Source: Chloroflexota bacterium (GTDB lineage: Bacteria; Chloroflexota; UBA5177; JANWHV01). Taken from it: DNA of 12,812 nucleotides. The notes under the pieces are model-generated. The model saw only the letters and a list, made by a program, of their open reading frames with translations. It had not been told where the DNA came from and searched no databases. Shown here one piece after another: positions 7,425 to 12,812 of this stretch (positions are counted from its first letter, which is position 1; each line of letters begins with the position of its first letter). The position numbers and the translations under genes were made by a program. The stretch covers positions 1 to 12,812 of the forward strand of contig JAICHN010000101.1 of the NCBI GenBank assembly GCA_025924845.1, in the 5' to 3' direction.

Positions 7425-7460
7425 GGCGGTAAGGATAGACGTTCGCGCGATTCTCGGCAA
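7424..7460 (-). promoter_or_regulatory. Sigma70-like promoter giving a leaderless lipoprotein mRNA
   Basis: On the minus strand, TTGCCG (7455-7460) is separated by exactly 17 bp from TATCCT (7432-7437). Seven bases later comes GTG at 7424, so transcription would begin at or next to the start codon. No Shine-Dalgarno sequence precedes this GTG, consistent with leaderless translation. Box sequences match consensus at most positions (TTGACA/TATAAT). Confidence 0.5.
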
Positions 7461-7572
7461 GGCGTTTATTATTCGCGTGGAATAGGTCGCGCCGAGTATA
7501 CAATAGAGCTACGGGGGCGCCGCCGGCGCGCGGCCGGGCATGTGTTCACCCCCGAGGCCGGGAACATTCGGT

Positions 7573-10524
7573 ATGGAGCAGGTCAACGCGGGCCGGGAGC
7601 CTACGCTGATTGGTCGTCGGCAAGAGCTTGCCATGTTGGAGAGCGGGCTGGATGCCATAGCGGGTGGGCGGACCCGCGTGGTGCTGGTCAGCGGCGAGCC
7701 GGGCATCGGCAAGACCCGGCTCCTCGATGCCGTCGCGGAGCACGCCGCGGGGGCGGGCACGCTGGTGCTGCGCGGCGGCGCCACCGACGCCGAGGGGATG
7801 CCGCCCTACCTGCCGTTCCTGGGAGCGCTTGGCGACTACATCGCCGCGGCGCCGGCCAACCGGTTGCGCGAACAGCTCGGTCCATCGGCCGCCGTCCTGG
7901 CCACGATCCTGCCCGAAATAGTCCAGCGTCTCGGTGAACCGCCGGCCACATATCCGCTCCCGGCGGAGCAGGCCCGCCTCCGGCTCTTCGAGGCCGTGGG
8001 CGGTTTTCTGGCCGCGCTCGCCGCCCCATGCGCGCTGCTGCTCATCCTTGACGACTTGCACTGGGCGGACCCGGCAAGCCTGGACTTGCTCAGCTACGTG
8101 GCCCGCCGACAGCCAACCGCCCGGCTGCTGATTCTGGGCGCCTACCGCGAGGGCGAAGTCGCTCACCGGCCGGCTTTCGACCGGGCTCTGGCCGAGCTTA
8201 CCCGCCTACGCATACTCGACGGCCTCGCCCTCGGCCCGCTCACGGACGCGGAGATCACCGCACTGGCCGGTGAATACCTTGGTGCACCGCTCGATCCGCC
8301 CGCACGCGCCCTGCTGTGCGCGCACAGCGGTGGCGTGCCGTTCTTTGCCGAGGAACTGGTGCGCGGGTGGCTCGAAACCGGCGCCCTTATCCCAATCAAC
8401 GGCAACCAAGGGCGTTCTTATACGTTGAGCGGCATAGGAGAACCGGTGCTACCGGCCGGTATCGTGGGCGCGGTGCGCCGACGGCTCTCCCGCCTGCCGC
8501 CCGAGGTCGTCGAACTCCTGCGCAGCGCGGCGATCATCGGCCGTACCTTCGACCCTTCCCTGCTCGCCGGCGCGGCAGGCCGGGAGCCGGAGTGGGTTGA
8601 GGATCGTCTCCAGGAGGCGGTGATCGCCCGTCTGGTGCGGGCCGATCCGGCGGATACCTTCGCTTTCAGCCACGACAAGATTCGCGAGTGCCTCTACAAC
8701 GAGGTGACGGCCGTCCGTCGCCGTCGCCTGCATGGATTCATCGGCCGCGCCCTGGAGACGTTGCCGGGACTGCCCGACGCGCGGCGGCTTACCGAGCTGG
8801 CATTTCACTTCACTCGGGGCGGTGACCACGCTCGGGGCGCCCGTTACGCAATCGATGCCGCCGAGCACGCCATGCGCGCCTTCGCCCCCGACGAGGCAAT
8901 AGTCCACTATCGGGCGGCGCTGGCCTTGCTCGACGCCGAGGATCACCGGCATGGCGATCTGCTGCTCGGCCTGGGTGAGGCTGCGGTCCTGGCCGGCTTT
9001 GAGCGAGATGCGGTGGTCGGTTTCGAGGCTGCGCGCGCCTGGTTTGAGCGGACAGGAGCGCCCGAGGCGGCGGCACGGGCAGCGCACTGCGCCGGCCAGG
9101 CACTGGCCAGGCTCGAAGAGCATCAAGCGGCGCGGCACAGCTATGAGGCCGCCCTGGCTCTCCTGAAGGACCGGCCCGGCCCCGAGCTGGTCCGCGTGCT
9201 GGTGGATCTTGGCACCCTGCTCGCGGTGAGCCTCCACGAGCAGACAGCGGGGATCGCCTACGGCAGGCAGGCACTGGAACTGGCCCAGCGTCTGGCCGAC
9301 GAGCGCCTCGTCGCCGCGGCGGGGCGGGCGCTGGGCAATCTGCTGATGCGGAGCAATGACCTGGCCGGGGGCATCTCCTTGCTGGAGCGGTCCCTTTCGT
9401 CGGCAATCGCCGTGGATGATCCGGTCGAGGCGGCTGAATGCTGTGCCTGTCTGGCGCCCGCCTTTTTCTGGCAGGGGGAGATCGAGCGATCTCGCGCGGT
9501 GACGTTGCGGCGGCTGGACTTCGCGCGGCGCTGCCATGATCCCTTTCAGTTGCGCCATGTCTACGCCTGGCTCGCCATGCTTGCCGGCGTACAAGGCAGG
9601 CTGGCCGAGGCGGACCAGTTGCTCGACCAAGAAGAGGAGATCGTCGAGCGCCTGGCCGGCCCGGAGCCGCGAGCCTGGTTGCGGTTCTGCCGCGGCGCCC
9701 TGGCGTACGAGCGAGGCGACTACCCCGCGGCGGAAGCATGGTTGCGGGAGGCAACCGATATGTTCCGCGCGATCGGTCGCGGCACCCTGGTGTGGTATCT
9801 CGGCTTCCTTGGCCTGTCTCTGGCGGCCCAGGGAAAGACGGCAGAGTCCCGCGCCTGCATGGATGAATTGGAAATGCTGCTGGAAGCAGTACCCCTGGGT
9901 ACGACGCCGACCGCGGAACCTCTGGCCTACCTGACCCAGATCGCGCCGGCGCTGGGCGATCACGAACGGCTATCTCGATACTACGCGCGGCTGATCACGT
10001 TCAAGGGACAGTTCCACGATCTGCTGATCGATCGCTTGCTGGGGGAAATCGAGACGAGGCAAGAGGACTGGGCGGCAGCACAGGCGCACCTGGCGGCGGC
10101 GGAGAGCCTGGCCCGCCGTGAGGAACTGTTGCCGGAGTTGGTGCGTACGCTGGAGGCGCAGGCCGACCTGGCCCTCGCGCCGGGAGATCGCACCGGCACT
10201 GCTCAGGCTCAAGACCGGCTGGAGCAGGCTGCCGATCTGATCACGAAACTGGGCAATCCCAGTGTGGAGCGGCGGCTTCGCGAGCGGCTGCGGACGTTGG
10301 AGCGTCGGCAACCGCGGCAGCCACGTCTTCCAGCCGGCCTGAGCACGCGCGAGGCCGAGGTGTTGCACCTCGTTGCCGCGGGCAAGAGCAACCGGGAGAT
10401 TGGTGAGGCGCTCTATCTGAGCGAGTCCACGGTCGCCCATCATCTCACCAGCATTTTCACCAAGACCGGCGCGGACAATCGCGCCGCCGCCACCGCCTTT
10501 GCCGTCCGTCACGGGCTGGCCTAA
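7573..10524 (+). CDS. LAL-type LuxR-family transcriptional regulator (AAA ATPase, TPR region, LuxR HTH)
   Basis: A large ATP-binding LuxR (MalT-like) regulator of about 983 aa. The N-terminal AAA_16-type domain begins with LIGRRQEL, has Walker A GEPGIGKT (41-48) and Walker B LLLILDD followed by LHWAD (155-166). A winged-helix region follows (ILPAGIVGAVRRRLSRLP, then RSAAIIGRTFDPSLLAGAAG). Residues ~390-900 are alanine- and leucine-rich helical repeats of TPR type, usually the inducer- or partner-sensing part. The last 62 residues are the LuxR HTH: STREAEVLHLVAAGKSNREIG, then LYLSESTVAHHLTSIFTKTG. The ATG at 7573 starts just before the conserved LIGRRQEL segment and has GGGAAC 8 bp upstream; ATG at 7540 would add 11 residues. 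It is divergent from the lipoprotein gene across ~150 bp, so that gene or the downstream cupin could be targets, which is inference only. Ligand unknown. Confidence 0.93.
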   Translation: MEQVNAGREPTLIGRRQELAMLESGLDAIAGGRTRVVLVSGEPGIGKTRLLDAVAEHAAGAGTLVLRGGATDAEGMPPYLPFLGALGDYIAAAPANRLREQLGPSAAVLATILPEIVQRLGEPPATYPLPAEQARLRLFEAVGGFLAALAAPCALLLILDDLHWADPASLDLLSYVARRQPTARLLILGAYREGEVAHRPAFDRALAELTRLRILDGLALGPLTDAEITALAGEYLGAPLDPPARALLCAHSGGVPFFAEELVRGWLETGALIPINGNQGRSYTLSGIGEPVLPAGIVGAVRRRLSRLPPEVVELLRSAAIIGRTFDPSLLAGAAGREPEWVEDRLQEAVIARLVRADPADTFAFSHDKIRECLYNEVTAVRRRRLHGFIGRALETLPGLPDARRLTELAFHFTRGGDHARGARYAIDAAEHAMRAFAPDEAIVHYRAALALLDAEDHRHGDLLLGLGEAAVLAGFERDAVVGFEAARAWFERTGAPEAAARAAHCAGQALARLEEHQAARHSYEAALALLKDRPGPELVRVLVDLGTLLAVSLHEQTAGIAYGRQALELAQRLADERLVAAAGRALGNLLMRSNDLAGGISLLERSLSSAIAVDDPVEAAECCACLAPAFFWQGEIERSRAVTLRRLDFARRCHDPFQLRHVYAWLAMLAGVQGRLAEADQLLDQEEEIVERLAGPEPRAWLRFCRGALAYERGDYPAAEAWLREATDMFRAIGRGTLVWYLGFLGLSLAAQGKTAESRACMDELEMLLEAVPLGTTPTAEPLAYLTQIAPALGDHERLSRYYARLITFKGQFHDLLIDRLLGEIETRQEDWAAAQAHLAAAESLARREELLPELVRTLEAQADLALAPGDRTGTAQAQDRLEQAADLITKLGNPSVERRLRERLRTLERRQPRQPRLPAGLSTREAEVLHLVAAGKSNREIGEALYLSESTVAHHLTSIFTKTGADNRAAATAFAVRHGLA

Positions 10525-10750
10525 CAGCACGCCGCGATGGATTCCCGCCGGTACCGCTCGGCCAATAGCAGGATCTTGCCGGTGCCCCTTCCTCGGGCCA
10601 TCCGAATGCGGCATGCATCTCGGCAAGTTCTGCCGATGCGCCGGACGTGCGCCGGTTCTAGGCTGTGATTACGGGGTCGGCGCGAAACAGCAGGCGCCGG
10701 GTCGGTAGGAATAGCGGGTAGCGAGCCCGACAAGTGCAGGGAGACAGCAG

Positions 10751-11122
10751 ATGCGCGGTTCAAAGCAGGATGTGCCGGTGTCGATGGACATGGGCGGCGT
10801 GGTCATACGCGAGGTCGAGTGGGGCGACCTGAATGTAGCTCTGGAAAGCTTCCCGGCCGGGGTCGACAGCGCACCCATCTTCAAGGGGCTGCCCGACGAC
10901 CGTTGCCAGTGCCCGCACTGGGGCTATGTGATCGCGGGCCGGCTCCGGGTCCGGTACAAGGAGCGCGAGGAGACCCTGGCCGCCGGCGATGCCTACTACC
11001 TTGCGCCCGGCCACACCACGGTCTTCGACGAGGACACTGAACTGGTGGAGTTCAGCCCCAAGGGGGAATATCAAAAGACTCTTGAGGTGGTGGCACGCAA
11101 CGTTGCTGCCATGCAGCACTAA
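10751..11122 (+). CDS. Small cupin-domain protein
   Basis: A 123-aa single-domain cupin beta barrel. Cupin motif 1 is represented by CQCPHWGYVIAGRLRVRY (52-69) and motif 2 by AAGDAYYLAPGHTTVFDEDTE (78-98). H56 and H88 are likely metal ligands. C52 and C54 just before H56 are unusual and might join the metal site in place of the first histidine of the usual HxH. An acidic residue pattern (FDEDTELVEFSPKGEYQ) completes the second half. Many such small cupins are of unknown function; enzyme (dioxygenase or isomerase) or ligand-binding roles are possible. ATG at 10751 has GGGAG 7 bp upstream. It lies 226 bp downstream of the LuxR-type gene on the same strand and so probably has its own promoter in that gap, which I could not pin down. 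It is followed by a palindromic element. Confidence 0.85.
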   Translation: MRGSKQDVPVSMDMGGVVIREVEWGDLNVALESFPAGVDSAPIFKGLPDDRCQCPHWGYVIAGRLRVRYKEREETLAAGDAYYLAPGHTTVFDEDTELVEFSPKGEYQKTLEVVARNVAAMQH

Positions 11123-11207
11123 ACCGCAGCCCGCGCCTTACCGGTCGACCCGTGGCCGGACCAAGCGGGCCTGGCGACCCGCGCTCCTACCACGCGGCCT
11201 CGACCAC

Positions 11208-11390
11208 AATCGTGATACTGTCGGCGAAATCGCTCCCGCGTTGACCCCACCGGGAGCGCGAGCGTCTCGCTCGTCCCCGTCGCCGGCACCCACGAGGACG
11301 AGCCGGGGACCCGCTTGCGGGTGTCTCGCGCTCCCAGGAAGATCGCTCCGAAGCCGCCGTTCGTGCCGATTTGCCGACAGTATCAATCAT
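11208..11390. mobile_element. MITE-like non-coding element with terminal inverted repeats and possible target duplication
   Basis: The termini are near-perfect inverted repeats: GATACTGTCGGCGAAATCG (11214-11232) against the complement of CGATTTGCCGACAGTATC (11367-11384), differing by one inserted G. Immediately outside lie AATCGT (11208-11213) and AATCAT (11385-11390), a 5/6 match that could be a decayed 6-bp target-site duplication. The interior (~135 bp) carries no credible gene and contains a nested palindrome. The size, inverted ends and intergenic position suit a miniature inverted-repeat element, or a REP/BIME-type repeat. No transposase is present in the window, so mobility is inference. 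Confidence 0.6.
11252..11335. repeat. Nested palindromic core inside the MITE-like element
   Basis: GGGAGCGCGAG (11252-11262) pairs exactly with CTCGCGCTCCC (11325-11335). Inside it GCTCGTCC (11269-11276) pairs with GGACGAGC (11296-11303), and ACCCGC-TT-GCGGGT (11309-11322) is a separate tight hairpin. Together they would form a multi-armed structure in single-stranded DNA or RNA. It lies 129 bp downstream of the cupin stop and may also attenuate read-through. Confidence 0.65.
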
Positions 11391-11434
11391 GAGGTACACC
11401 CCATCACCGCTGCTACAGGATAAAGTGAGGAATC

Positions 11435-11842
11435 ATGATGACCGCTGACCAGGCCGACAAGATCGCCAGGAGGTTTGTGTCCTTTCTCGAAACCGGCGAT
11501 GTCCCGCGGGGGCTGTTCACGGCCGACATTTTCTGCGACTTCACCCTGCCATGCTGGCGACTTCAGGCACAGGGTGTGGAGAATACCGTCGCGCTGCGCA
11601 AGCAGGGCCATCCTGGCCCGGGGAGGGTGCCGCGTTGGCGCTGCGATCCAACCCCCACCGGGTTCGTGATCGAGTTCGAGGAAGCCTGGTCCGACCACAA
11701 CATGGAACTGACCAGCCGCGAGATGGCGCGGGTGGATGTTCGAGGCGACTCGATCGCGGCCCTGTCGGTCTACTGCACGGGCGATTGGGATGCCAATCGG
11801 CGGGCAGAGCACGGCAGGGCCGTAAAGCTCCTGAGGCCCTAA
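11435..11842 (+). CDS. NTF2-like/SnoaL-like small protein
   Basis: A 135-aa protein with the pattern of the NTF2-like fold. The first helices (DQADKIARRFVSFLETGD) precede a loop FTADIFCDFTLPCWRLQAQGVENTVALRKQGHPG and then long beta strands (GFVIEFEEAWSDHNMELTSREMARVDVRGDSIAALSVYCTGDWD). Members range from polyketide cyclases and ketosteroid isomerases to ligand-binding proteins; no catalytic assignment is possible here, although two cysteines and a conserved-looking W/D-rich tail stand out. Two tandem ATG codons (11435 and 11438) are usable; GAGG at 11427-11430 gives spacings of 4 and 7 bp, so the second may be the real start. The upstream MITE-like element ends 44 bp before the start. Its TAA overlaps the converging moeA stop by 4 bp. 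Confidence 0.65.
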   Translation: MMTADQADKIARRFVSFLETGDVPRGLFTADIFCDFTLPCWRLQAQGVENTVALRKQGHPGPGRVPRWRCDPTPTGFVIEFEEAWSDHNMELTSREMARVDVRGDSIAALSVYCTGDWDANRRAEHGRAVKLLRP

Positions 11843-12812
11843 GCCGGTTCGCTCTCCGGCCAATCGAGCAGCAGCGCCGTACCCATGCTGCCCGCCGTCA
11901 GGTCGCCGGCCCCTTCGGGCACCACGATCAACGCATTGGCGGCCACGGTGGAACGGAGCAGATGCGAATCCTGGGCGCCCGTGGTCACCGCGTGCCAGCC
12001 GTCCGCCTCCCAGCGCGCCACGCCGCGTACGTAGTTGCGGCGCGATCCCGCGCCCGGCACCGCGCCGTCCAGGCGCACCGGGACTGCCCGGCGGGTCAGC
12101 GCCTTATGTCCGGCCAGCTTCCGCAGCAGGGGCCGGGCGAACAGTTCGAAGGTCACGAACGACGACACCGGGTTGCCGGGCAGGCCCAGGAAGGGGATGC
12201 CGTCAATGCGGCCAAAGGCTACCGGCTTCCCCGGCCGCATATTCACCCGCCAGAACCCGACTCCGCCCCGTTCCTCCAGCACCGCCTTTACCACGTCGTA
12301 ATCACCTACCGATACTCCTCCCGAACTGAGATAGAGGTCGCAGTCCTTGCCCGCGTCGAGCGCGGCATGGACGGCCTCTCGCGTATCGCGGGCCGAGCCG
12401 ATCGGCACCGGCGTCGCGCCGCAGTTCAGTACCTGCGCGGTCAGCATGGCGGCGTTACTGTTGCGGATCTGTCCAGGGCCGGGTACCTGATCGACCGGTA
12501 CCAGTTCATTGCCCGTGGAGAGGATGGCGACTCGAGGCCGCGCATGGACGGGGACGCGGGCATAGCCGATCGAGGCCAGGAGGCCGATCTCGCCTGGATG
12601 CAGCACGGCGCCCGCCCCCAGCACCCGCTGCCCGCGCCGCGCGGCGTCGCCGGCCGGGCGCACGCTGGCCCCCGGCGCGACGGCGGCGAGGAGGTCCACG
12701 GTGTCCGCCGTCGCGCGCGTCTGCTCGACCGGGATTACGGCATCGGCGCCAGGGGGCACGGGGGCGCCGGTCATGATGCGCACGGCGGCGCCGGGCGGCA
12801 GCGGCGTGGTGC
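11839..12812 (-). CDS. moeA: Molybdopterin molybdenumtransferase MoeA (3' part; truncated by window edge)
   Basis: C-terminal ~324 residues of MoeA, which inserts molybdate into adenylylated molybdopterin, releasing AMP, in the last step of basic molybdenum-cofactor synthesis in the cytosol. The frame is open to the right edge and reads TTPLPPGAAVRIMTGAPVPPGAD, a family motif in the middle of the protein, so the N-terminus lies beyond the window. GTG at 12783 is internal and should not be taken as the start. Visible motifs are PRVAILSTGNELV, GQIRNSNAAML, the MPT-binding SSGGVSVGDYDVVK, then MRPGKPVAFG and GLPGNPVSSFVTFE. The final ~75 residues form domain IV with the usual SRRNYVRGV and QDSHLLRS segments. 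Nothing is missing in the part seen. Its stop codon (TAG) shares bases with the TAA of the converging NTF2-like gene. A molybdoenzyme is implied elsewhere in the genome, but none is present here. Confidence 0.95.
   Translation of the reverse strand, partial: TTPLPPGAAVRIMTGAPVPPGADAVIPVEQTRATADTVDLLAAVAPGASVRPAGDAARRGQRVLGAGAVLHPGEIGLLASIGYARVPVHARPRVAILSTGNELVPVDQVPGPGQIRNSNAAMLTAQVLNCGATPVPIGSARDTREAVHAALDAGKDCDLYLSSGGVSVGDYDVVKAVLEERGGVGFWRVNMRPGKPVAFGRIDGIPFLGLPGNPVSSFVTFELFARPLLRKLAGHKALTRRAVPVRLDGAVPGAGSRRNYVRGVARWEADGWHAVTTGAQDSHLLRSTVAANALIVVPEGAGDLTAGSMGTALLLDWPESEPA

Noticed and set aside
8449..9963. Long 504-codon open frame on the minus strand
   Set aside because: It lies inside the LuxR/LAL gene in antisense; composition (Arg/Gln/Gly-rich) and lack of any motif mark it as a GC-driven shadow.
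10521..10763. 80-codon minus-strand frame in the gap between the LuxR gene and the cupin
   Set aside because: Composition and lack of a ribosome site give no support. The gap shows only a small hairpin (TCGGCA/TGCCGA, 10620-10636) and no convincing promoter or RNA.
11187..11399. 70-codon minus-strand frame across the MITE-like element, possibly a transposase remnant
   Set aside because: The translation is dominated by palindromic Arg/Ser/Gly-rich sequence with no transposase motif or ribosome site.
12781..12783. GTG as the start of moeA
   Set aside because: The open frame continues to the window edge with family-typical sequence, so the true start is outside.
1..12812. CRISPR array, tRNA, rRNA or riboswitch
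   Set aside because: No regularly spaced direct repeats, cloverleaf-like sequences or conserved riboswitch cores were found on reading the gaps.

Overview
This is a GC-rich bacterial window with short intergenic gaps, GTG/TTG starts and several start/stop overlaps. The gene content (a large LAL-type LuxR regulator, a Pro/Thr-linked lipoprotein, single-gene glpK, a CPHWGY cupin) and GC-rich dispersed-palindrome-like sequences fit a member of the Chloroflexota (Thermomicrobia-like) or, less likely, an actinobacterium. That placement is inference; no rRNA or ribosomal-protein marker is present.

Left third (193-3489, + strand): a tight three-gene hydrolase operon. An M14/AstE-type zinc deacylase is joined by an ATGA stop/start overlap to a short DUF885-like metalloprotein with an HEAYPGH motif. 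A 16-bp gap then leads to a creatinase-type M24 hydrolase that lacks most canonical metal ligands. An AstE-type deacylase beside a non-metal M24 hydrolase recalls the ring-opening/deacylation logic of ectoine catabolism (DoeA/DoeB). The DUF885 protein between them is unexpected, so the substrate is open.

Centre left (3577-4522): an orphan, phage-like C5-cytosine methyltransferase, probably translated from a leaderless mRNA, with no nuclease beside it. A 14-bp perfect inverted repeat follows, and then a hairpin that contains the stop codon of the converging gene.

Centre (4513-7424, - strand): a lipoprotein with a good sigma70-like promoter and a probable leaderless GTG start, then glycerol kinase (glpK), then an unrecognised coiled-coil/winged-helix protein whose start overlaps the glpK stop by 8 bp. 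No glpF, glpD or glpA lies nearby.

Right third: a roughly 980-residue LuxR/LAL regulator (+), divergent from the lipoprotein; a small cupin (+); a 312-bp gap that holds a MITE-like element with inverted termini, possible target-site duplication and a nested palindrome; a small NTF2-like protein (+); and, converging on it with overlapping stop codons, the 3' portion of moeA (-), which runs off the right edge. The most novel-looking items are the hydrolase operon with its degenerate M24 enzyme and the nested palindromic element at 11208-11390.
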